Below, piece after piece: positions 26,148 to 34,044 of a DNA stretch of 64,000 nt. The position numbers and the translations under genes are program-made. The stretch is from Sinorhizobium numidicum. Lineage in GTDB: Bacteria; Pseudomonadota; Alphaproteobacteria; Rhizobiales; Rhizobiaceae. The notes beneath the pieces were generated by a model. It made no database searches. It was not told where the DNA came from and saw only the letters and a list, made by a program, of their open reading frames with translations. Where the stretch lies: the NCBI RefSeq assembly GCF_029892045.1, contig NZ_CP120367.1, positions 992,001 to 1,056,000 on the forward strand, read 5' to 3'. The stretch's first letter is position 1, and the number at the start of each line of letters is the position of its first letter.

Positions 26148-27872
26148 ATGACCAAACGCAAGAGTCCAGAAGATCTTAGAAGCTTTCGCTGGTTCGGCGC
26201 CGAGGATCTGCGTTCCTTCGGCCATCGTTCCCGCCTTTACCAGATGGGCTACGATCACAATGAGATCGCAGCCAAGCCTGTCATCGCGATTGTCAATACC
26301 TGGAGCGACATCAACCCGTGCCACGCGCATCTGCGCACGCGCGCCGAGGAGGTCAAGCGCGGCGTGTGGCAGGCCGGCGGCTTTCCGATCGAATTGCCGG
26401 CAATGTCGCTCGCCGAGACCTATGTAAAGCCGACGACAATGCTCTACCGCAACTTCCTCGCCATGGAGGTGGAAGAGCTGATCCGCTCGCATCCGGTCGA
26501 TGGCGTCGTCCTTCTCGCCGGCTGCGACAAGACAACGCCGGCAACGATCATGGGCGCGATCCAGGTCGATCTTCCGACGATCTTCGTGCCGGCCGGCCCG
26601 ATGCTGCGCGGCAACTATCGCGGCCAGGCGCTCGGCTCCGGCTCCGACGTCTGGAAATACTGGGCAGAGAAGGAGGCGGGACAGCTCACCGAGCTTGAAT
26701 GGAACGAAATGGAGCGCGGCATCGCCCGCTCCTTCGGCACCTGCATGACGATGGGAACGGCTTCGACCATGACGGCGCTTGCAGATACTCTGGGCCTTTG
26801 TCTGCCCGGGGCCTCGGCCATTCCCGCCGCCGACGCCGGCCATTCGCGCATGGCCTCGCTTTCGGGCGCGCGCATCGTCGAGATGGTCTTCGAGGACCTG
26901 AAACCCTCCAATCTTCTGACCGCCAAGGCATTCGAAAACGCACTTACGGTGCATATGGCCATGGCCGGCTCGACCAATGCGATGATCCACCTGATTGCGA
27001 TGGCACGGCGATGCGGCATTCATCTGATGCTGGAAGACTTCGACCGCATATCCGAGCGCGTCCCGGTTCTGTGCAACATTCGCCCGACCGGCACTTTCCT
27101 GATGGAGGACTTCTATTACGCCGGAGGATTGCTCGCGCTCTGGAAGAGGCTGGAGCCGCTGCTCCACACCGAAGAACGGAACGTCATCGGTACGATCGGC
27201 GGAGCGCTAAAGCATGCCGAGGTTCACCTGCCCGATGTGATCCGCCCGCTCGACAATCCCGTGGCAGGACGTGGCGGCACGGCCATCCTCAAGGGCAATC
27301 TCGCGCCGCAGGGCTGCGTGATGAAGCCGGCTGCCGCTGATCCCGCGCTTCTCAAGCACCGCGGGCCTGCCCTCGTCTTCGACAGTTACGACGAGATGAT
27401 GCGGGCGGTGGACGACTACGATCTCGACGTCACCGCCGAAACGGTGCTGATCCTGCGCAATGCCGGCCCCGTCGGCGGGCCGGGCATGCCCGAATGGGGA
27501 ATGCTGCCTATCCCACGAAAGCTCCTGAAGCAGGGTGTCCGCGACATGGTCAGGATTTCCGACGCCCGCATGAGCGGCACGAGCTACGGCGCTTGCATTC
27601 TGCACGTGGCGCCGGAAGCTTACGTCGGCGGTCCGCTGGCTGCCGTTCGCAACGGGGACGTGATCGCCCTCGACGTCGCCAGCCGCACCATTACATTGGA
27701 AGTCAACCAGGCGGAGATAGAACGCAGGCTTGCCGGGTGGAGCCCGCCGGAGCGCGACTATTCCCGCGGCTATCTAAAGATGCACGCGGAGCATATTCAG
27801 CAGGCCCCGGAAGGCTGCGACTTCACCTTCCTGCAGTCGCCCCATAAACTGCCCGAACCCGAGATACATTGA
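26148..27872 (+). CDS. IlvD/Edd-family sugar-acid dehydratase (pentonate/arabinonate type)
   Basis: Protein of 574 residues. It carries the three cluster cysteines of [2Fe-2S] sugar-acid dehydratases: C58 in NPCHAH, C126 in AGCDKTTP and C199 in GTCMTMG. The C-terminal RMSGTSYGACILH motif holds the catalytic Ser region. The family removes water from aldonates such as L-arabinonate or D-xylonate to give 2-keto-3-deoxy acids; spacing matches rhizobial arabinonate dehydratase. AAGGAGG precedes the ATG at 26148. The product could feed the DHDPS-family enzyme. Substrate not certain. Confidence 0.9.
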   Translation: MTKRKSPEDLRSFRWFGAEDLRSFGHRSRLYQMGYDHNEIAAKPVIAIVNTWSDINPCHAHLRTRAEEVKRGVWQAGGFPIELPAMSLAETYVKPTTMLYRNFLAMEVEELIRSHPVDGVVLLAGCDKTTPATIMGAIQVDLPTIFVPAGPMLRGNYRGQALGSGSDVWKYWAEKEAGQLTELEWNEMERGIARSFGTCMTMGTASTMTALADTLGLCLPGASAIPAADAGHSRMASLSGARIVEMVFEDLKPSNLLTAKAFENALTVHMAMAGSTNAMIHLIAMARRCGIHLMLEDFDRISERVPVLCNIRPTGTFLMEDFYYAGGLLALWKRLEPLLHTEERNVIGTIGGALKHAEVHLPDVIRPLDNPVAGRGGTAILKGNLAPQGCVMKPAAADPALLKHRGPALVFDSYDEMMRAVDDYDLDVTAETVLILRNAGPVGGPGMPEWGMLPIPRKLLKQGVRDMVRISDARMSGTSYGACILHVAPEAYVGGPLAAVRNGDVIALDVASRTITLEVNQAEIERRLAGWSPPERDYSRGYLKMHAEHIQQAPEGCDFTFLQSPHKLPEPEIH

Positions 27873-27889
27873 TGGGATAGGTGAAACGG

Positions 27890-28672
27890 ATGACGACGCG
27901 ACTTTTGGTGACGGGTGCCGCCGGCGTCCTCGGCCGTTATGCGCGCGAAGGACTGAAAGACCGCGGGAAGGTTCTGCGCCTCTCGGACGTTGTCGATCTT
28001 GGCCCTCCCCGCGAAGGCGAGGAAGTGGTCCAGTGCGACCTCGCCGATGGGAAGGCGATCGAAGCTCTGGTATGCGGCTGCGATACGATCCTGCACCTTG
28101 GCGCTCTGGCGACCGAAGCCAGTTTCGATGCACTCCTTCAGGCCAACTTCCTCGGCACCTACAATCTCTACGAAGCTGCACGCAAAGCCGGGGTGAAGCG
28201 CATCATCTTTGCGAGTTCCAATCATGTCACCGGCTTTCATCCGATCGGCAAAGAGCTCGATGACAAAGCAGAGCGTCGGCCCGACAGTCTTTACGGCGTC
28301 AGCAAATGCTTCGGCGAGGACCTATCCAGGCTCTACTTCGACAAATTTGGGCTGGAGACAGTCTGCCTGCGCATCGGCAGTTGCTTCGATGAACCCCGAA
28401 ACCGACGTATGCTTTCGACGTGGCTCAGCCCGCGCGACTTCATATCGCTGGTGAGCAAGCTTCTCGACGTACCGGTGATCGGCCATCTGATCCTTTACGG
28501 CGTGTCGGCGAACCGCGACGTCTGGTGGTCCAACGCTCATGCCGATTTCATCGGCTGGCAGCCGCAAGACAGCAGCGAGCCCTATCGGAAATCGATCGAG
28601 TTGAGCGAGCAGGACCCCGCCGGTTGGCGGTTCCAGGGCGGCCGTCTCGCGACGGTGGAGACATCCGCCTAG
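27890..28672 (+). CDS. udh: Uronate dehydrogenase (NAD-dependent, SDR superfamily)
   Basis: Protein of 260 residues closely resembling Agrobacterium Udh. LVTGAAGVLGR (nucleotide loop) starts near residue 6, then CDLADG at 49, FASSNH near 107-112, YGVSK at 135-139 with the catalytic Tyr and Lys, and RIGSC near 160. The late motif MLSTWLSPRDFISLV matches the family. It oxidises D-galacturonate or D-glucuronate to the aldaro-lactone, the substrate of the nearby SMP-30 lactonase. I chose the ATG at 27890 after AGGTG; a GTG at 27881 is an alternative. Confidence 0.87.
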   Translation: MTTRLLVTGAAGVLGRYAREGLKDRGKVLRLSDVVDLGPPREGEEVVQCDLADGKAIEALVCGCDTILHLGALATEASFDALLQANFLGTYNLYEAARKAGVKRIIFASSNHVTGFHPIGKELDDKAERRPDSLYGVSKCFGEDLSRLYFDKFGLETVCLRIGSCFDEPRNRRMLSTWLSPRDFISLVSKLLDVPVIGHLILYGVSANRDVWWSNAHADFIGWQPQDSSEPYRKSIELSEQDPAGWRFQGGRLATVETSA

Positions 28673-28794
28673 TCGACGACTGCTTTGGAGCGTCGATCTT
28701 CTCGGCCAGCCGGAGGAGGTCCGGCCGAGGCGCGCTCGGGAAGGTGAGTATAATACCCGCTTGAAACCTCCGACCGCGTCTCCATCATTCTGTC

Positions 28795-29283
28795 ATGATC
28801 TATTTCACCAGCGATACTCATTTTGCCGATCCCCGCGTTTTACGGATCGATCGCCGTCCATTTGCTACTGTGGCCGAGCACGACGCAGCTTTGATCCGAA
28901 ACTGGAATTCGGTCGTTCAGGAAGAGGATGAGATCTGGCATCTCGGCGACTTCATGTCGTCTAGCCGCGGCGATTGCGATCAGGTGCTTTCGATGCTTGC
29001 CGGCTGCAAGCATCTGATCATCGGCAACAACGATACTCCACAGGTTATAAGCTCGCCGGGTTGGGCGAGCGTTCAGCATTACGCCGAGATTTTAGTCGAG
29101 CAACATTTCCTGGTCCTTTGCCACTACCCTTTCAGAACCTGGAACAAGATGGGCAAAAGATCGATCAACCTGCATGGTCATTCACATGGTCGATTGAAGG
29201 CAACCCCACGCCAGTACGACGTCGGTGTCGACGCTCAGGGGTTACGGCCGGTCAGCCTGGGTGCGCTTCTCAAGCGCCGTTAA
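28795..29283 (+). CDS. Calcineurin-like metallophosphoesterase
   Basis: Protein of 162 residues with the full metal-site set: SDTHF (D7, H9), LGDF near 51, GNND near 79, CHYPF near 110 and GHSH near 126-129. Small phosphoesterases like this hydrolyse phosphodiesters or dinucleotides; substrate unknown. It lies immediately before the reverse-strand terminator of the tRNA-like gene, so the two transcription units converge. Start at the ATG at 28795; no strong ribosome site is visible. Confidence 0.85.
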   Translation: MIYFTSDTHFADPRVLRIDRRPFATVAEHDAALIRNWNSVVQEEDEIWHLGDFMSSSRGDCDQVLSMLAGCKHLIIGNNDTPQVISSPGWASVQHYAEILVEQHFLVLCHYPFRTWNKMGKRSINLHGHSHGRLKATPRQYDVGVDAQGLRPVSLGALLKRR

Positions 29284-29285
29284 GC

Positions 29286-29306
29286 AAAAAACCCGCACCC
29301 GGCGGG
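29286..29306 (-). terminator. Intrinsic terminator of the tRNA-like transcript
   Basis: On the reverse strand CCCGC, a five-base loop CGGGT, and GCGGG are followed by six T residues. It begins three bases after the encoded CCA of the tRNA-like gene. This is the clearest intrinsic terminator in the window. Confidence 0.75.
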
Positions 29307-29308
29307 GC

Positions 29309-29399
29309 TGGCGGAGGCGGCTGGATCCGAGCCAGCGGAGCCTTCCTGAGGGCCCGGGAAGTTCGCAACCCCTGCAATCGACCACTCTGCTACGGCTCC
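29309..29399 (-). tRNA. Serine-tRNA-like gene, degenerate (anticodon CGA if the loop is read conventionally)
   Basis: A 91-base sequence folds as a class II tRNA. Acceptor GGAGCCG pairs with CGCCTCC with one C-C mismatch, followed by G and an encoded CCA. The D arm GCAGAGTGGTCGATTGC is the normal serine-tRNA pattern. The anticodon arm has loop TGCGAAC, giving CGA but with G instead of U at position 33. A long variable arm is present. The T stem GCTGG/CCAGC is perfect, but its loop reads CTCGGAT instead of TTCRANY, losing the 54-58 pair. It sits 24 bases after the DUF982 gene and ends in a terminator. It may be a pseudo-tRNA or a tRNA-like RNA. Confidence 0.6.
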
Positions 29400-29423
29400 G
29401 CACGAGGCATCCGAGCTAGGCGG

Positions 29424-29720
29424 CTACGTTCCGCTGAGGTTACGATCACTGGCGTGCCGGGCAAAACTCGGAACGTCCTCGATTTTACAGAGGATATCGG
29501 TTTTCTTGGCGAAGCGTCGGAATGTCTCCTGCGCGGCAGCTAGGGGAAACGTTCCGGCATATGCTTCACGGCAAGCCTTCCCTGCCATTTCATATACAAG
29601 ATCACGTCGGTCGCTGGGCCAGTCCTCCAGGAAGTCGAATGCGTCATCAAGACACGTGATCTCTTCGATGTAATGCTTCCGTTTGACGTAGATGGGTCTG
29701 TCAAACAGCATTGTCGCCAT
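29424..29720 (-). CDS. DUF982 domain protein
   Basis: Protein of 98 residues of the DUF982 family, which is abundant in Rhizobiales and has no known function. Typical features are the opening FDRPIYVKRKHYIEEITCLDDAFDFLEDWP and the later YEMAGKACREAYAGTF. AAGGAGG lies eight bases before the ATG at 29720. The next gene on the strand is the tRNA-like sequence, with no terminator between, so they could share a transcript. Confidence 0.8.
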   Translation of the reverse strand: MATMLFDRPIYVKRKHYIEEITCLDDAFDFLEDWPSDRRDLVYEMAGKACREAYAGTFPLAAAQETFRRFAKKTDILCKIEDVPSFARHASDRNLSGT

Positions 29721-29820
29721 TTCCGCCTCCTTATCTAGGCTCGTTGCAACCGAGATTTAGGAGGCGATTTTTGGCTCTTCAAGACCGGCTTCCTATACCG
29801 CCTAGGGCGGAGTGCGCCAT

Positions 29821-30039
29821 TCACTCGCGGGGATGTACACTTCTCTTCTGTATCAAGCGTGCCTTGTGATGCGGGCAGTATTTCCCCTCGGCCTTGGCTG
29901 CGCAGAAAAGATACGGGCCACCGCTGTTGATCGGCCAGATGCACTCGCCGGGCAACAAATCCTCCAAGCGCTTAGCGAACGGCAACCGTTTCGCGTCGTA
30001 TTCATCCGCAGGGGTGAATTCTCTCACATACTCGTTCAT
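29821..30039 (-). CDS. Small GcrA-like zinc-ribbon-type protein
   Basis: Protein of 72 residues. The C-terminal half, LLPGECIWPINSGGPYLFC then KYCPHH, matches the end of GcrA, an alphaproteobacterial cell-cycle regulator that binds sigma-70 and methylated DNA. The helix-turn-helix half of GcrA is missing; only the C-terminal sigma-contact-like module with its Cys/His set remains. The frame is open 68 codons further upstream, but without family resemblance. The ribosome site is weak. It may be a domain-only protein or a remnant. Confidence 0.55.
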   Translation of the reverse strand: MNEYVREFTPADEYDAKRLPFAKRLEDLLPGECIWPINSGGPYLFCAAKAEGKYCPHHKARLIQKRSVHPRE

Positions 30040-30342
30040 CGTCGACGTCACCGCTATTTCGTTCCGCAGACCCGACCAGCCTCTGTGACTGAGGTTTCCG
30101 GATCCGTGTTTTCTTCGGGAGAAACGCGCGATTGCGAAATACGATCCCGCTATGAGGTGGCGAAAGCCGTCACTTTCAAAGCAGCCGTTGACAAATCCTC
30201 GTCCCCGCAGCGATGGCGACGTCTGGCGGTAGCTCTTATGCACGATCGAGCTTCAGAACGCAGCAGCGGCTCGACGCCTCGGGTAACGACGGTATCGTGC
30301 CTGAAACGTACAAAACCAACGACTTCTTATGGCATCCCGGCA
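30040..30342. other. About 300 bases without a supported gene
   Basis: Upstream region of the GcrA-like gene and the 3' side of a LysR gene on the same strand. Open frames here do not resemble known proteins. It should hold the promoter of the GcrA-like gene; no clear -35/-10 pair was found. Confidence 0.4.
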
Positions 30343-31275
30343 TCATGCCGCCGTTAGGGCTACTCCCTTCAGGAGCGGCGATTCCTCCAACGTCTCGATC
30401 ATGTATTCAATGAAGACTCGAACCCGATGCGGCAGCGGTCCGCCGCCTACATAGATGGCGTGGATCAATTCGAGATCACCTGGATTGCAGTTTTCAAGCA
30501 GAGGCACGAGCCTTCCGGCGGCAATATCGGTCGCGACGTGAAATAGTCCCAGCCGTGCAATGCCGGCTCCGGCAAGCACCATCTGCTTCATGGTCTCGCC
30601 ATTGTTGACGACCAGGCTTCCCGTGACCGCCTGTGCGATTTCCCGGCCTTCCCACACGAAGGGCCAGGACGGCCGTGCGCGGCGAAAGTTGAAGGTCAGG
30701 CAGTGATGACGGTCTAGATCGGCGGGCGTTGCAGGTCTTCCTTTGCGCTCCAGGTAAGAGGGAGCGGCGCAAACGACACGCCTGCTCTGCCCGAGCTTTC
30801 GCGCGATCAGAGCGCTGTCCGGCAGGTTTCCCATGCGGATGGCGACGTCGGTCTTGTCCGCGACGAGATCGACGATACCGTCTGTGAAGCTCAGGTCGAC
30901 GATCAAATCGGGGTTGCGCGCAATGAAGGCGGGCATGGCCGGCGCCACAAACATCGTGCCGAACGGAATCGTGGTGTTCACCCGAAGCCGTCCACGCACC
31001 GCACCACCGGCCGCTTCCTGATCAGCATCGTTCAGATCCTGCAAAATCCGAAGTGCTGCGTGATGATAGGCTTCGCCTTCTTCAGTCAGCGTCAGCGCGC
31101 GGGTCGTGCGCACCAGAAGGCGTGTGCCAAGCCTTGCTTCCAGACGCGCGATCAGTTTGCTGACCGCTGATGGTGTAATGTCAAGGCTGCGCGCTGCTGC
31201 AGAGAAGCCACCTTCCTGCACGACTCGCGCAAACACCTCCATCTCGCCCGATCGTTCCATCAGAATGCGCGGCAT
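30343..31275 (-). CDS. LysR-family transcriptional regulator
   Basis: Protein of 310 residues. The winged helix (MEVFARVVQEGGFSAAARSLDITPSAVSKLI) and the LTEEG linker are typical, and the effector domain contains DVAIRMGNLPDSALIARKLGQSRRVVCAAPSYL. It resembles the DsdC/PcaQ-like group that often controls redox or detoxification genes. It is divergent from an SDR-monooxygenase-DJ-1 operon with 97 bases between, the classic LysR-target layout. AAGG lies six bases before the ATG at 31275. Confidence 0.88.
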   Translation of the reverse strand: MPRILMERSGEMEVFARVVQEGGFSAAARSLDITPSAVSKLIARLEARLGTRLLVRTTRALTLTEEGEAYHHAALRILQDLNDADQEAAGGAVRGRLRVNTTIPFGTMFVAPAMPAFIARNPDLIVDLSFTDGIVDLVADKTDVAIRMGNLPDSALIARKLGQSRRVVCAAPSYLERKGRPATPADLDRHHCLTFNFRRARPSWPFVWEGREIAQAVTGSLVVNNGETMKQMVLAGAGIARLGLFHVATDIAAGRLVPLLENCNPGDLELIHAIYVGGGPLPHRVRVFIEYMIETLEESPLLKGVALTAA

Positions 31276-31372
31276 TGATGACCTTCATTCACAGGTGCAT
31301 GTCAAATTAGGGCAATAGTGCCTGCAGTTCTTAAATCATAGCTTATCGCCGGAAACAATCTGGAGACCTATC

Positions 31373-32164
31373 ATGGATTTGCAACTGACTGATAAAACTG
31401 CTCTCGTCACCGGCGCCACCGCCGGCATCGGGCTCGCAATCGCTCGCGCTCTCGCTCTCGAAGGCGCAAACGTTATCATCACCGGCCGCGACCAGTCGAA
31501 GCTCGACAGCGCGATCAGCGATATCAAGACCTCCGGCGGTGAAGCCATCAGCGGCATTCTGGCAGATGCTGCCACGGCCGAAGGCGCCACGATCATCGCC
31601 AAGGCCGCACCATCAGTCGATATCCTTGTCAATAATCTCGGCATTTACGAAAGCAAGGACTTCGGCGCCATCACCGACACGGACTGGACCCACCTGTTCG
31701 ATGTGAATGTGATGAGCGGCGTGCGCCTGTCGCGCGCTTACCTGCCAGGCATGCTGGAGCAGAACTGGGGTCGGATCATTTTCATCTCGAGCGAGTCCGG
31801 TCTCGCCATTCCGCCCGACATGATCCACTACGCGACCACCAAGACAGCGCAGCTTTCAATCTCGCGCGGCTTGGCGCAACTGACGCGCGGCACCGCCGTG
31901 ACCGTCAATGCGGTGCTGCCGGGGCCGACCCGTTCGGAAGGCATCGAAGCCTTCCTGCGCAGCCAAGCCAGCCACCCATCCGCTTCGATCAAGCAGATCG
32001 AGGCTGAATTCTTCGCCACTGCGCGGTCCGCTTCGATCCTGCAGCGCATGGTGGAGGCAGAAGAGGTAGCAAGCCTCGTCACCTATCTCGCCAGCCCGCG
32101 TTCATCGGCCACCAATGGCGCAGCCCTGCGCGCCGAAGGCGGCCTTGTCAACACGATCGGCTGA
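31373..32164 (+). CDS. Short-chain dehydrogenase/reductase (SDR)
   Basis: Protein of 263 residues of the classical SDR fold. TGATAGIG near residue 14 is the nucleotide motif, NNLG near 86 the structural motif, and Ser near 142 with YATTK at 156-160 form the catalytic set. It probably reduces or oxidises a small carbonyl compound with NAD(P)H. It is first of three genes in the same direction, 13 bases before the monooxygenase gene, and probably under the divergent LysR regulator. Confidence 0.9.
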   Translation: MDLQLTDKTALVTGATAGIGLAIARALALEGANVIITGRDQSKLDSAISDIKTSGGEAISGILADAATAEGATIIAKAAPSVDILVNNLGIYESKDFGAITDTDWTHLFDVNVMSGVRLSRAYLPGMLEQNWGRIIFISSESGLAIPPDMIHYATTKTAQLSISRGLAQLTRGTAVTVNAVLPGPTRSEGIEAFLRSQASHPSASIKQIEAEFFATARSASILQRMVEAEEVASLVTYLASPRSSATNGAALRAEGGLVNTIG

Positions 32165-32177
32165 GAGGGAGCGTTCA

Positions 32178-32480
32178 ATGCCAAATTCGCCGCTCACGAT
32201 CATTGCCATCACCACCGCCAAACCTGGCAAGGAGGCGGCCCTTGGTGCTGCCCAGGAAAAGCTGGTCGCCGAAACGCGCATCGAGGACGGCTGCCTGCGC
32301 TACGAACTGCACCAGTCTCTCGACGACGGTCGGGTCCGCATCTTCGTCGAAAGCTGGGAAAGCGAAGCCCGGTGGCGTGCCCATATGGAAGGCGCTGCCA
32401 TGCAGCGGTTTCAGACCAGCGGCGTCGGCGACTATTTCGCCGATTTCTCGCTGCATCGCCTGGTGAAGGTCGCTGGCTGA
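32178..32480 (+). CDS. Antibiotic-biosynthesis-monooxygenase (ABM) domain protein
   Basis: Protein of 100 residues with the ABM dimeric alpha/beta barrel: LTIIAITTAKPGKEAAL at the start, GCLRYELHQSLDD near 37 and FVESWESEARWRAHM near 55. The family includes YgiN-type quinol monooxygenases. GAGAGGGAG precedes the ATG at 32178. It lies between an SDR and a DJ-1-like gene, a common trio in LysR-controlled quinone or electrophile stress operons. Confidence 0.85.
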   Translation: MPNSPLTIIAITTAKPGKEAALGAAQEKLVAETRIEDGCLRYELHQSLDDGRVRIFVESWESEARWRAHMEGAAMQRFQTSGVGDYFADFSLHRLVKVAG

Positions 32481-32536
32481 AACAGCCGTCTCGCTCTTCC
32501 TTCAAAACAGAATTTCCAGACATTCGGAGACAAACC

Positions 32537-33379
32537 GTGAAACCTCTGCTCAACCTCGCCGTCACCCTTGTCCTCGCCTTCACCGCTGCCAGCGCGCATG
32601 CCGCAAACGTTCTGGTCGTTCTTTCCGATTCCGACCATCTCGACCTGAAGGACGGCAAGGTCTTCAAGACCGGCTTCTATCTCAATGAACTGATGCAGCC
32701 GGTCAAAGCCCTGCTCGATGCCGGTCACGAGATCACCTTCGCCACCCCGAAGGGCACCGCACCGTCCGTCGACGAGACGTCCATTGACAAGATGTATTTT
32801 GGCGGCGACGAAGCCGCGATGAAGGCGAGCGAAGCGCAACTCGACGAACTTCGCCTGTTGTCGAGCAGCACATCTCCCGTGGTCAGTCTCGCGCGGGTCG
32901 AGCAGATCGGCTACGATCATTTCGACGCGGTCTACGTCCCCGGCGGCCATGCCCCGATGCAGGATCTTCTCGTCAGCCCCGAACTTGGCAAGTTGCTGAC
33001 GCATTTCCATGAAAAGGGCAAGACGACCGCGCTTGGCTGCCATGGCCCCATCGCGCTCATCTCGACGCTGCGGGACGCGAAGGGGTTCACCGCACAGCTT
33101 GAAATCGCCGGCACCGCGAAAGCAGAAGATGAATGGATCTATGCCGGCTATAGGCTGACTGTCATCAGCAATCAGGAAGAGGAAATGGCCAAGGGATTGC
33201 TCGGCGGCGGCGAGATGAAATTCTATCCGCAGGATGCTCTCACTCAAGCGGGTGGTCGCTTTGGTCAATCCGAGGCACCCTTCAGCGCGCATGTCGTGAC
33301 CGATCGGGAACTGATTACCGGCCAAAATCCGGCCTCGGCTCCAGCCGTTGCCCAGGAATTGCTGAAGCGCTTGAAGTGA
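32537..33379 (+). CDS. DJ-1/PfpI-family protein with signal peptide
   Basis: Protein of 280 residues. The first 22 residues (LLNLAVTLVLAFTAASAHA) form a Sec signal, so this copy is probably periplasmic. The domain then starts NVLVVLSDSDHLDLKDG. TTALGCHGPIAL near 175 carries the nucleophilic Cys, next to His as in HchA-type glyoxalase III/chaperone enzymes. I use the GTG at 32537 because GGAGA stands just before it and it yields the signal peptide; in-frame ATGs upstream lie within the preceding gene. Third gene of the LysR-linked operon. Confidence 0.85.
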   Translation: MKPLLNLAVTLVLAFTAASAHAANVLVVLSDSDHLDLKDGKVFKTGFYLNELMQPVKALLDAGHEITFATPKGTAPSVDETSIDKMYFGGDEAAMKASEAQLDELRLLSSSTSPVVSLARVEQIGYDHFDAVYVPGGHAPMQDLLVSPELGKLLTHFHEKGKTTALGCHGPIALISTLRDAKGFTAQLEIAGTAKAEDEWIYAGYRLTVISNQEEEMAKGLLGGGEMKFYPQDALTQAGGRFGQSEAPFSAHVVTDRELITGQNPASAPAVAQELLKRLK

Positions 33380-33518
33380 AAAGCGCATCTTCGATCGGAC
33401 GGCGTAGATCAACATTGGGATGATCGGCAGCAGTTCGCTTGGATCGGACCGAGCAGTGGCTTCGCTTCTTAAGAAAGCCGGGCCGCTCTCTACGATCATT
33501 CTGTGGCAATCCCGACCT

Positions 33519-33623
33519 CTACTGCATGTTTCGTTAAATCGCAGCCGATTTGAGGACAAAAACATGCAGCAATTCAAAGTGCTACAGTGACCTTTGTGCG
33601 TCTGAAAAGACGCACGACGCTGT
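33519..33623. repeat. Rhizobial intergenic palindromic element, copy 2 (inverted relative to copy 1)
   Basis: ACTGCATGTTT...AAACATGCAG, then AATTCAAAGTGCTACAG, then a GTGCG...CGCAC hairpin closed by CGCTG. This is the reverse complement of the element at 23171-23275 with scattered differences. It lies downstream of the DJ-1 gene and upstream of the two-component system. Confidence 0.75.
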
Positions 33624-34044
33624 AGCGGGTCCGGAACAGTGGCCGAAAGATCCGCCGCTTCGTCGAAGATTTGCCGCCAAGCTTTTCCACCTTTTGCGCC
33701 ACGCATTGGTCAGCCGCTCTGCACTTGGGTTCAAACCATTCTCAAACGGGTTGATTTTGACCCTTGATTGCAGCCACGTCTTTCGAGCCTTCAGCGGCCC
33801 ACCATCACACATGACCAGCCTGCGCTCTCGGGCAGAAACCGCCGGATGGGCTGGTCTTAGTCATCCGGACGCCAAAGCCGGAAGCGCGGCCAAGGATCAC
33901 AAAGCTTGCCAAGCAAACGGACATTGTATCGAAATGTATCCGACTGCCTGCGAGTCACATCAAGACGCAGACCTGCGAGGGTTTGAACACACAAAGGATA
34001 CATCGGGAAGATCACTAGTACGTGCACAGTTAGGATATTGCGCA
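33624..34044. other. Stretch upstream of the response regulator without a supported gene
   Basis: The response-regulator frame is open through this region, but the translated residues do not resemble a receiver domain or any family I recognise. It presumably holds the promoter of the two-component operon. No clear operator was found. Confidence 0.4.
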
